This document shows, in pieces, positions 47,835 to 55,217 of a DNA stretch of 64,000 nucleotides (positions within the stretch are counted from its first letter, which is position 1; each line of letters begins with the position of its first letter). A program made the position numbers and the translations under genes. The notes under the pieces were generated by a model. The model was given only the letters and a program-made list of their open reading frames with translations. It was not told where the DNA came from and ran no database searches. The stretch comes from Parvimonas parva (GTDB lineage: Bacteria > Bacillota > Clostridia > Tissierellales > Peptoniphilaceae), in assembly GCF_016552165.1 (NCBI RefSeq), contig NZ_JACVDA010000003.1, positions 45,449-109,448 on the forward strand, read 5' to 3'.

Positions 47835-48723
47835 TTGTTATCACCTTAAAAAATATATCCTCAGTATCTAATGGCTCTTTTTTAAAAGAATATATAGAAA
47901 CATTAGATAAAAGATAATCTAAATCTTTCTTATCATACACAGATATTAAAATTTTTTCTTCATAAAATTCATACTTTACAGTATCTAAATTTTTTAAGAT
48001 ATCAATATATTTTATGTCAATTTCTAGTACTGTCTTTTCCAAATTATTTATTAAAAATAATTCATCTGATTTTCTATCTAAACTTACTTTTCCATTATCT
48101 ATTAATAATACTCTTGAATTTAGGCTCCTTAAAAAAGATAAATCATGGCTTGTAAAAATTATTGTTTTTTGTTTTTCTTTTGAAATTTTATATAAAAATC
48201 TCATAAATAAATTTATTGAAGAAATATCCAATCCGTTAGTAGGCTCATCTAAACAAATAATATCAGGATCTGTCATAAGTGTTATTATTAAAGATAATTT
48301 TTGCCTATTTCCTTGCGAAAGTTCACTAACTTTTTTATTTAAATTATCCTTAAACGAAAAATAATCAATATAAAAATCTAATACCTTACTATTATCAGTA
48401 TTTAATTTTACTCTATTTAGTGACAAAAAATATAAAATATTTTCATTTGAAGTTAAATAATCATAATACCCCTTTCCACTTTCCAAAACAAACTTTGATA
48501 TTTGTTTAATATATTTATTACGATTATCTATTCCATCAATCATACATGTCCCACTATTTTGAAATAGAATACCACTTATTATTTTTAATAAAGTACTTTT
48601 CCCTGAGCCGTTTTTCCCTACTATTGCAACTATCTCACCTTTATCTATATTCAAATTTTGTATATCTAAAACTAAATTTTCATTAAAAATTTTTTTTAAA
48701 TTCTTTATTTCTATATAATTCAT
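47827..48723 (-). CDS. ABC transporter ATPase of the RiPP exporter
   Basis: 298 residues. One nucleotide-binding domain with Walker A GKNGSGKST near residue 37, signature LSQGNRQKLS, Walker B DIICLDEPTNGLD and switch His in TSHDLSF. The last ~90 residues form an extra domain typical of CcmA/drug-type ABC-2 ATPases. The start overlaps the PqqD-like gene by 4 bp (ATGA type). Its location within the radical-SAM operon implies peptide export, or self-protection, since no separate immunity gene is visible. Confidence 0.92.
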   Translation of the reverse strand: MNYIEIKNLKKIFNENLVLDIQNLNIDKGEIVAIVGKNGSGKSTLLKIISGILFQNSGTCMIDGIDNRNKYIKQISKFVLESGKGYYDYLTSNENILYFLSLNRVKLNTDNSKVLDFYIDYFSFKDNLNKKVSELSQGNRQKLSLIITLMTDPDIICLDEPTNGLDISSINLFMRFLYKISKEKQKTIIFTSHDLSFLRSLNSRVLLIDNGKVSLDRKSDELFLINNLEKTVLEIDIKYIDILKNLDTVKYEFYEEKILISVYDKKDLDYLLSNVSIYSFKKEPLDTEDIFFKVITND

Positions 48724-48989
48724 AATAAAACTAAAACTCCTATTTCAAATAGTTTATTCTCTATCAATGAAATATATTTTTTTACTTCGTGAACAGATAA
48801 ATCATTATATTCTGATAAAAACAGTTCCTCAATATTTTTATAACTATTTTCTAAACCTGTTAAATATATGTAATATGGTTTTGTTAATTCATAAATTTTA
48901 TTTGTATCTTTAAAAAATACTATAAGAGTTCCATTATCAATATTTGGTTCGAATCTATAAAATATATCATTATTGATTATAATACGCAT
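48720..48989 (-). CDS. PqqD-like RiPP recognition element (RRE) protein
   Basis: 89 residues. The pattern is that of the PqqD fold: an N-terminal beta-hairpin region (IFYRFEPNIDNGTLIVFF), then YELTKPYYIYLTGLENSYKN, where PqqD proteins have LN-x-TG followed by a helix. The helical half (IEELFLSEYNDLSVHEVKKYI) and the final ELGIL-like segment FEIGVLVL follow. PqqD domains bind the leader of a precursor peptide and present it to the radical-SAM enzyme. It overlaps the second radical-SAM gene by 13 bp, as expected for a partner. The match is by pattern only. Confidence 0.75.
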   Translation of the reverse strand: MRIIINNDIFYRFEPNIDNGTLIVFFKDTNKIYELTKPYYIYLTGLENSYKNIEELFLSEYNDLSVHEVKKYISLIENKLFEIGVLVLL

Positions 48990-50068
48990 AAATTACACCT
49001 TTCATCATATTCACTGTTATTTATATAGGAATAAGCACAACATCCACCGCCACACTTATTATATATAATACATTTTTTGCATTTTTCATTTTGACTCCAT
49101 TCTAATCTAGTTAGTCTATTATTAATCTTCCAAATACTTTCAAAATCATCAATAAATATATTTCCGAATTTAAAATCGTCATTATACAAAAATGGACAAG
49201 CATATACATTTCCATTAATATCTATTTCGCATTCTGTTTTCCCTGCTGGACAATAAAATCTTTCGACATTTTTCAAATCTTTTGTATATATATAATTTAA
49301 TGACATTGCATGACAAAACGGTTCAGAACATAACCTAACATTTTTATTTGAAATATATTTTAATATTTTAAAATAAAAATCCAAATTTAAAATATCATTT
49401 GAAGAATTATTTTTCGAAATAATTGGAGAAATATTCAATTTTTTTATACCATATTTATCACAAAAATTTATAACATCAAATATATCATATTTGTTTTCTT
49501 CTCTTAAAACAAAATTAACTTTTAAATCTATTTTATTTTTTAATATCCCTATAAATTTTATTATTTCACGTAAAGGATCTTTATATTTACTCAATCGTAT
49601 TTTATCAAAATTATTTATACTATCTATACTTATTTGCATAGAATTTATTTTCTTGTAATTTTCAACTATCTTGTAAAGAATATTTTTTTCAACAACTCCT
49701 GTTGTATGAATGTTTAATTTTATATTATTTAAATATAAAAAATCTATCATTTTAAAAATATCTCCATTAAGAAAAGGGTCTCCACCTGTAAGATATACAT
49801 AAAAAGGTTTTTGTGGTAATTTTTCAAATATTTTTAAGAATTTGTCAAAATTTAATTCATTCAAACCTTTACTTACAAAACAATCTTTACAATTAAAATT
49901 ACATTTGTTAGTTATCCGAATGCCTAAATTTATTGGAGAGACTGACATTTCAAAGCCACAATCTATAAGCCTATTATATATGTAATAAGCTATATCTATA
50001 TCATTTTCTTTAGAAGTATTGTAATAATTATACTCTTTTATAAATTTATATTTATCAATTAGCTTCAA
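48977..50068 (-). CDS. Radical SAM/SPASM peptide-modifying enzyme 2
   Basis: 363 residues. The SAM [4Fe-4S] motif CNFNCKDC has Cys at 56, 60 and 63, with the GGDPF motif near residue 95. The C-terminal SPASM domain is full: C273, C280, C291, C330, C333, C339, C343, C358 and C361 can supply two auxiliary clusters, with the typical DINGNVYACP and FGNI. A ~45-residue N-terminal extension precedes the barrel. Enzymes of this type make thioether, C-C or epimerised bonds in RiPP precursors. The reaction here is unknown. It overlaps enzyme 1 by 14 bp and the PqqD-like gene by 13 bp. Confidence 0.9.
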   Translation of the reverse strand: MKLIDKYKFIKEYNYYNTSKENDIDIAYYIYNRLIDCGFEMSVSPINLGIRITNKCNFNCKDCFVSKGLNELNFDKFLKIFEKLPQKPFYVYLTGGDPFLNGDIFKMIDFLYLNNIKLNIHTTGVVEKNILYKIVENYKKINSMQISIDSINNFDKIRLSKYKDPLREIIKFIGILKNKIDLKVNFVLREENKYDIFDVINFCDKYGIKKLNISPIISKNNSSNDILNLDFYFKILKYISNKNVRLCSEPFCHAMSLNYIYTKDLKNVERFYCPAGKTECEIDINGNVYACPFLYNDDFKFGNIFIDDFESIWKINNRLTRLEWSQNEKCKKCIIYNKCGGGCCAYSYINNSEYDERCNLCVL

Positions 50069-51140
50069 TTAAACACCTCTTATCTTTAATATTTATGAAT
50101 GGATATGAATTTATAAAGTCCCCACCTCTACATATATGTAATAACGGGCATCTTGAACAACTTTCATTATATAAATTTCTAAACAAAATTTTTTTCTGAA
50201 TTATTCTATTATTTTTAATTATCGAATCCAAATCATTTTTATAAATATTTCCTATTTTTAAATCACTACCTTTAACATAATCCATAAAATTAAATATGTT
50301 TCCATCAGCATCTATAGTCCAATGTAATATATCAAAGTTTAAAATTTTTTTTGAATAAATATCTTTTTTATCATTTAAAACTAACCCTTCACTTTGAATT
50401 TCTAAAGGCAAAAAATAATAAAATTCTAAATCTTTGTTAACATTTAGATTTTCTATAGTTAATATATTACTGTAGTATTTTTTCATAACTTCTAAATTAT
50501 TTTTTGTATTAAAAAATTTTTCACCTTTCCTTAGAGGATATACATAATTTATAGAAAATTTTCTCACTCCAATTTCTAAAACTTTATTGTAAACGTTTAG
50601 CATATCATCGACATTTATTGGAGTAACTGTCATGTGAACTCTTGTATTTATATCATTTTTTATCAACAGTTTTAAATTTTCTATTGCTATATCATATTGA
50701 ATACAACCTCTTTGCTTATTATATATACTACCGATTCCATCTAAACTAAAATGAACTAAATCAGTATTTCTAATAGTATTTTTTAAGTTTAAAATCTTTT
50801 GTAAATCTAATAATACACCATTAGTAAGTATTTCAATTTTAGAAAATTCATTAGCAGAATATTCAATTATAGAAAAAATATCTTTTCTTATAAATGGCTC
50901 TCCTCCAGAAATAGCAAACATATATGGTTTTAAACAAGATATCTTTTTAATAGCTTTTATAATTTCTTTATATTCAAAAAATTTTTTTGACTTTCCAGCC
51001 CAACAATGATTACATTTTTGATTACAAGCTTCTGTAACTTTGAATCCGATGTATATTGGATTAACATAAAAATTTTGATTATCTATAAATTTAAAATCAT
51101 AATAATTTTGAAATACATTCATCCAATCAATATTTTTCAT
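50055..51140 (-). CDS. Radical SAM enzyme 1 with reduced SPASM domain
   Basis: 361 residues. CNQKCNHC (C39, C43, C46) binds the SAM cluster, and SGGEPF follows. The C-terminal end has C328, C331, C337 and C356 (C-x2-C-x5-C-x18-C). The upstream SPASM Cys is missing: where family members have DGNVYPC this protein has DGNIFNFM, although IGNI downstream is kept. It may bind only one auxiliary cluster, as in twitch-type domains. GAGGAG precedes the ATG. It is the first enzyme gene after the precursor and hairpin. The two enzymes differ enough to suggest two separate modifications. Confidence 0.88.
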   Translation of the reverse strand: MKNIDWMNVFQNYYDFKFIDNQNFYVNPIYIGFKVTEACNQKCNHCWAGKSKKFFEYKEIIKAIKKISCLKPYMFAISGGEPFIRKDIFSIIEYSANEFSKIEILTNGVLLDLQKILNLKNTIRNTDLVHFSLDGIGSIYNKQRGCIQYDIAIENLKLLIKNDINTRVHMTVTPINVDDMLNVYNKVLEIGVRKFSINYVYPLRKGEKFFNTKNNLEVMKKYYSNILTIENLNVNKDLEFYYFLPLEIQSEGLVLNDKKDIYSKKILNFDILHWTIDADGNIFNFMDYVKGSDLKIGNIYKNDLDSIIKNNRIIQKKILFRNLYNESCSRCPLLHICRGGDFINSYPFINIKDKRCLIEAN

Positions 51141-51154
51141 AAATACTCCTCAAA

Positions 51155-51181
51155 GATAAAAACGCTATCAGCGTTTTTATC
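51155..51181 (-). terminator. Hairpin between the precursor gene and the radical-SAM genes
   Basis: GATAAAAACGCT pairs perfectly (12 bp) with AGCGTTTTTATC around 3 bases. It starts 8 bp after the precursor stop and ends 15 bp before the enzyme ATG. Such hairpins act as leaky terminators or processing signals, giving more precursor mRNA than enzyme mRNA. Confidence 0.75.
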
Positions 51182-51188
51182 TCAATTA

Positions 51189-51275
51189 CTAATGACCATG
51201 TGCTTTTGAACCTGTTCCACTATTGCCACCATGATTCCACTCTTGAATATTAACTTCTTTTACAGTAAGATCCAT
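51189..51275 (-). CDS. RiPP precursor peptide (28 residues)
   Basis: A short gene too small for ordinary gene calling. ATG at 51275 is preceded by AAGGAGG at good distance and ends with TAG at 51191-51189. The product begins MDLTVKEVNIQEW, which looks like a short leader. The C-terminal half is unusually rich in Gly, His, Asn and Ser, contains HGGNSGTG, and ends in AHGH. It has no Cys, so sactipeptide or lanthipeptide chemistry is unlikely. Candidates are carbon-carbon or carbon-heteroatom crosslinks at His, Asn, Trp, Lys or Thr. The strong promoter, hairpin and downstream radical-SAM, PqqD-like and ABC genes support its role. Confidence 0.85.
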   Translation of the reverse strand: MDLTVKEVNIQEWNHGGNSGTGSKAHGH

Positions 51276-51332
51276 GTTAAGTAACCTCCTTATTATAGTT
51301 TTAAAATATAAAAAATTTATATTTACACGATT

Positions 51333-51361
51333 ATTATATCAAAATATATTAATTAAGTCAA
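51333..51361 (-). promoter_or_regulatory. Promoter of the RiPP cassette
   Basis: Minus strand TTGACT (51361-51356), exactly 17 bp, TATAAT (51338-51333), about 58 bp before the precursor ATG. One of the best promoter matches in the window. Confidence 0.88.
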
Positions 51362-51364
51362 TTA

Positions 51365-51390
51365 AATATATTGATTTTTAGCAATATATT
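51365..51390. promoter_or_regulatory. Inverted repeat upstream of the RiPP promoter
   Basis: AATATATTG (51365-51373) and CAATATATT (51382-51390) are perfect 9-bp inverted repeats around 8 bases, ending 4 bp from the -35 box. This is where an activator usually binds. The rest of the gap to yvcK (51391-51565) has no gene I can support. Confidence 0.5.
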
Positions 51391-51565
51391 ATTTATATAA
51401 AAAAAGATAATACTTCAACTTTTTTAACCAAAATATTGAAATAAATGCAATTTCGTATTTTTCACACAAAAAATATTACTAAAATAATTCAAAAGCATCT
51501 TAAAGAATTCCTTTCTTCTTTTAAAATTCAACATTCCATTGAATCATAAAATATATATTGTAAAA

Positions 51566-52537
51566 TTAAAAATTTTCTAAAATCAATCTTGCAAGTTTAT
51601 CTTCATTATGTCTTGAGTAACCAGAAGTTTTACTTACTAACTTTTCTTCTAAGACTCTTATTTTTAATTTTTTTAAATATTCTCTTTCTTCATCAGTTAG
51701 TAACAACTGACTTGCACTTTTTCTTTTGTATTTTATATTTATTTCATCAGAAATTTTTTCGTTATTTACAATTATGGTGTCAATCTTAATTCCCTCACAA
51801 TGCTTATAAATTGCATTTAAATGGTCAATGACTTTGTAATTGAATGTTTCTGTTGATTGATTAACAACATTTAAAACAAAGCATATTTTTGCCTTTGTAT
51901 TAACTAACGCATCACCTATTTCAGAAATTAATAAATTAGGAATTACAGAGGTGTATAAACTTCCTGGACCTATTAAAATTACATCTGAATTATAAATTTC
52001 ATATACAACTTCATTAAGTGGTTTTGCAAATTTTGGAGAAATAAAAACTCTATCAATTCTACTGCTGTTTTCATCTTTTAAACTCAAAGCAGTAATATTA
52101 CTTTCACCCTCAATGACTTCTCCATTTTCAAGCTCTGCAAATAATTTAATATTATCCAAAGTAACCGGTAAAACTTTCCCCGTTATTGCTAAAATATTTG
52201 AAGTTTCTTCTATTCCCAAGACAAAATCTTTGTATATATCAGCCATTGCAACTAAAAATAAATTTCCAAAATTTTGTCCTTTTAAATTTCCCTCTTTAAA
52301 TCTATAATTCATCAATCTTTCCATAGATTTTTCTGTATTTGCAAGAGAAATTAAACAAGCTCTAATATCTCCGGGAGGAATAACACCTAAATCTTCTCTT
52401 AACATTCCTGAGCTTCCTCCATCATCAGCAACAGTTACAATCGCAGTAATATCTTTAAAATATTTTTTTAACCCTTTTAGTATAGTCGAACTTCCTGTCC
52501 CACCACCAATTGTTGTTATTTTAATATCTTCTACCAT
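51566..52537 (-). CDS. yvcK: YvcK/CofD-like protein (GlmR), gluconeogenesis and cell-wall regulator
   Basis: 323 residues. The N-terminal loop TTIGGGTGSSTILKGL and DDGGSSGMLREDLG are diagnostic of the YvcK family, which in Bacillus binds UDP-GlcNAc and directs carbon to cell-wall precursor synthesis. Other motifs are PPGDIRACLISLAN and GPGSLYTSVIPNLL. It overlaps rapZ by 7 bp. In most Firmicutes whiA follows; here the RiPP cassette comes next instead. Confidence 0.95.
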   Translation of the reverse strand: MVEDIKITTIGGGTGSSTILKGLKKYFKDITAIVTVADDGGSSGMLREDLGVIPPGDIRACLISLANTEKSMERLMNYRFKEGNLKGQNFGNLFLVAMADIYKDFVLGIEETSNILAITGKVLPVTLDNIKLFAELENGEVIEGESNITALSLKDENSSRIDRVFISPKFAKPLNEVVYEIYNSDVILIGPGSLYTSVIPNLLISEIGDALVNTKAKICFVLNVVNQSTETFNYKVIDHLNAIYKHCEGIKIDTIIVNNEKISDEINIKYKRKSASQLLLTDEEREYLKKLKIRVLEEKLVSKTSGYSRHNEDKLARLILENF

Positions 52538-53382
52538 AGTCTTTCGTCCCTATGAGAAATATTTACATTTGAATGAGATTTTTTTAATTCTATAAATAAT
52601 TTTTCAGCTAAGCAAACAGAACGATGCTTTCCACCAGTACAACCAACTCCAATAGTAAGCATACTCTTTCCCTCTGCCTTATATTTTGGAATTAAAAATT
52701 CTAACAAATCTACAATTTTATTTAAAAAAGCATTTGAATCTTCAAAACTCATAACATAATTTTGTATTTCTTCATTTTTTCCGTTAAGCACTTTTAATTC
52801 TTCAATATAATACGGATTAGGCAAAAATCTAACGTCAAAAACTAAATCTGCCTCTACTAAAATTCCGTTTTTAAAACCGAAAGATTCAATATTTATAACT
52901 AAATCTCTCTTATTTCCATTAAAGAAAAATGAATTCAATCTATTTTTAAAACCCGTTGGAGAAAGTCTTGTCGTATCTATAATAATGTCCGACTTATCTT
53001 TTATATCATTAAGCATTTCTCTTTCCAATTCTATTGAATCAGATAAAGAGCCATTCGGATTTATCGGGTGTGGACGTCTTAACTCCTTATATCTATTTAT
53101 AAGAGTTCTATTACTTGAATCTAAAAACAAAACTTTAAGTTCACAATCCATCTTTTTTAAATTTTGAATTGTTTCTGATAAATCTTCAAAAAATCTCGCT
53201 CTAACATCTATAACTATCGCAAGTTTTTCAATTGTTTTTGTGGAATTATTTATAAGTTCAACAAAGTCAACAATAAATTTTGGTGGCAAATTTTCCATAC
53301 AATAATATCCCATATCTTCAAAATGATTAAGGGCTAATGTCTTTCCTGCACCACTCATTCCTGTAATTATAACTGCTTCCAT
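52531..53382 (-). CDS. rapZ: RapZ-family nucleotide-binding protein (YvcJ)
   Basis: 283 residues. P-loop GMSGAGKTLALNHFED at residues 8-23, RRPHPINPNGSLSDSI, and the C-terminal GVGCTGGKHRSVCLAE. In Gram-negative bacteria RapZ controls GlmS through small RNAs. In Firmicutes it is an ATPase/GTPase linked with yvcK and hprK. It lies between murB (3 bp) and yvcK (overlap). Confidence 0.95.
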   Translation of the reverse strand: MEAVIITGMSGAGKTLALNHFEDMGYYCMENLPPKFIVDFVELINNSTKTIEKLAIVIDVRARFFEDLSETIQNLKKMDCELKVLFLDSSNRTLINRYKELRRPHPINPNGSLSDSIELEREMLNDIKDKSDIIIDTTRLSPTGFKNRLNSFFFNGNKRDLVINIESFGFKNGILVEADLVFDVRFLPNPYYIEELKVLNGKNEEIQNYVMSFEDSNAFLNKIVDLLEFLIPKYKAEGKSMLTIGVGCTGGKHRSVCLAEKLFIELKKSHSNVNISHRDERLW

Positions 53383-53385
53383 AAT

Positions 53386-54273
53386 CTAATCCTTTAAAAT
53401 TTTTACTTCCATTTCCAACTTAACGCCAAATTTTTCAAAAACTATATTTTTTACATGGTCGATAAGTTCTAAAATTTCTTTACAACTTGCATTTCCTTTA
53501 TTAACTACAAAACCGGAATGTTTTTCGGAAACCCAAGCGTCATTTATATGATAACCTTTAAGCCCTGAATCTTCTATTAACTTTGATGCAAAATGTCCTT
53601 CAGGTCTTTTAAATGTACTACCGGCTGAGCCGAAATTCAAAGGTTGTTTTGAATTTCTTTTTTCTCTTAAATCCTCATAAATTGTTTTTATTTCTTCTTT
53701 ATTTCCTTTTTGCAATTTTAATTTTATTGCCAATACTATATAATTTTTATTTTGAATTATACTATTTCTATAAGAAAATTCAAGTTCTTCATTTTTTAAT
53801 TCTTTGACTTCGAAAGTATCCATATCCAAAACTTCAACAGTTTCAACTATGTCTTTCATCTCTCCACCATAAGCACCGGCATTCATATAAATAGCTCCAC
53901 CTATGGTTCCTGGAATTCCTGAGGCAAATTCAAATCCAGCTAAAGAATTTTCTAATATTACATCAAAAACCTCTGAAAGCTTTGCGCCGGATTTTGCTAT
54001 TACATACTCCCCTTCAACTTTGATTGTTGAAAATTCTTTCTTTAATTTTATTATAACTCCATTGTATCCTTCATCTGAAACCAGTAAATTTGACCCATTA
54101 CCTATTACAAAAAATTTAATATTATTTTCTCTACAAATTTTTATAGCCTCAATTATATCTTCAACTTCTCTTGGCTCTATCAAAGCAATACAACTTCCAC
54201 CAATTCCAAATGTCGTGTGATTTTTTAAAGGCTCATCGTATCTTACAATACAATTTAATTTATCAAATATCAT
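53386..54273 (-). CDS. murB: UDP-N-acetylenolpyruvoylglucosamine reductase
   Basis: 295 residues. FAD-dependent reduction giving UDP-MurNAc. Motifs: NHTTFGIGGSCIALIEP, VIGNGSNLLVSDEGY, GIPGTIGGAIYMNAGAYGGE and the catalytic Ser region FGSAGSTFKRPEG. Type IIb without the extra loop, typical for Firmicutes. It lies between hprK and rapZ, linking cell-wall synthesis with carbon regulators. Confidence 0.97.
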   Translation of the reverse strand: MIFDKLNCIVRYDEPLKNHTTFGIGGSCIALIEPREVEDIIEAIKICRENNIKFFVIGNGSNLLVSDEGYNGVIIKLKKEFSTIKVEGEYVIAKSGAKLSEVFDVILENSLAGFEFASGIPGTIGGAIYMNAGAYGGEMKDIVETVEVLDMDTFEVKELKNEELEFSYRNSIIQNKNYIVLAIKLKLQKGNKEEIKTIYEDLREKRNSKQPLNFGSAGSTFKRPEGHFASKLIEDSGLKGYHINDAWVSEKHSGFVVNKGNASCKEILELIDHVKNIVFEKFGVKLEMEVKILKD

Positions 54274-54283
54274 ATCTACCTAC

Positions 54284-55216
54284 CTACTTTGTTTTATTTT
54301 TTATTTCTTCCATTATTCTCTTGCTAAGTTCCTCAGCTGCATTATAACCATACATTTTTTGACGCATATTTCTAGCTGCAACTTCAACAATCAAAGCAAT
54401 ATTTCTACCAGGTTTTACCGGAATTACAATATAAGGAAGTTCCATTCCCAATATAGTTTTATATTTATCATCAAGACCTAGTCTATCATATTCTTTATCA
54501 TCTTTCCAATTTTCAAGCTCGATTATAAAATCTATTTCAGTAGATTTCTTTATTGCACCGACACCATATAGTCTTTGAATATCCAATATTCCAAGACCTC
54601 TTATCTCTAAAAAATGTCGAATATTTTCAGGAGATTCTCCATAAAGTTTATTATCTATCTTTCTAATATCAACGGCATCATCGGCAACAAGTCTATGTCC
54701 ACGACCAATAAGTTCTAAAGCCGTTTCACTCTTTCCTATACTACTTTTTCCAAGTATCAAAATACCCATACCGAAAACTTCAAGTAATCCACCATGTATT
54801 CTAATCTCTTCGCTAAGTTCATATTCTAAAATAGCATTCATTTTAGAAATTAATTTTGTAGTACCATAGTCAACTCTCAAAATCGTCCTATTATGTTTTT
54901 TAGCCAGAGAATAAACTTCATAAGGAACAGATATTCCATAGCTATAAATTAAAGCGGGAATTTCATAAGTAAAAATTTTATCAAAAATATTTCTTCTCTC
55001 ATCAAAAGGCAAATATTTATTATAGTATTCATGTTCCGGTTGACCAATTATTTGAATTCTCTTATACGGAAAATTATCAAAAAAACCACAAAGTTGAAGT
55101 CCCGGTCTATTTACTTCATTAAAATCAATTTCTATATTTTCATAATTTTCACTTTTATAAACAATCTCAAGTCCAAGTTTTTCAACTAAGTCTTTTAGCA
55201 GAACACTTTTTTTCAT
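54284..55216 (-). CDS. hprK: HPr kinase/phosphorylase
   Basis: 310 residues from the ATG at 55216, which follows the uvrC stop by one base. The longer frame to 55294 overlaps uvrC and is rejected. It phosphorylates HPr on Ser46 for carbon catabolite control. Walker A GKSSIGKSETALELIGRGH near residue 150, DDAVDI, and the C-terminal signature (IRGLGILDIQRLYG). GAGGGA serves as ribosome-binding site. Confidence 0.96.
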   Translation of the reverse strand: MKKSVLLKDLVEKLGLEIVYKSENYENIEIDFNEVNRPGLQLCGFFDNFPYKRIQIIGQPEHEYYNKYLPFDERRNIFDKIFTYEIPALIYSYGISVPYEVYSLAKKHNRTILRVDYGTTKLISKMNAILEYELSEEIRIHGGLLEVFGMGILILGKSSIGKSETALELIGRGHRLVADDAVDIRKIDNKLYGESPENIRHFLEIRGLGILDIQRLYGVGAIKKSTEIDFIIELENWKDDKEYDRLGLDDKYKTILGMELPYIVIPVKPGRNIALIVEVAARNMRQKMYGYNAAEELSKRIMEEIKNKTK

Positions 55217-55217
55217 A

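Noticed and set aside
51445..51549. 34-codon plus-strand frame in the gap between yvcK and the RiPP promoter
   Set aside because: It has an ATG and a basic, Lys/Phe-rich product, but no ribosome-binding site or promoter; it could be a transposase remnant, but I cannot support a family.
51554..51568. Right end of a composite IS30 transposon around the RiPP cassette
   Set aside because: Only 15 bp match, in direct and not inverted orientation, and they run into the yvcK stop codon; the TTAGCCACATA part of the terminus is missing.
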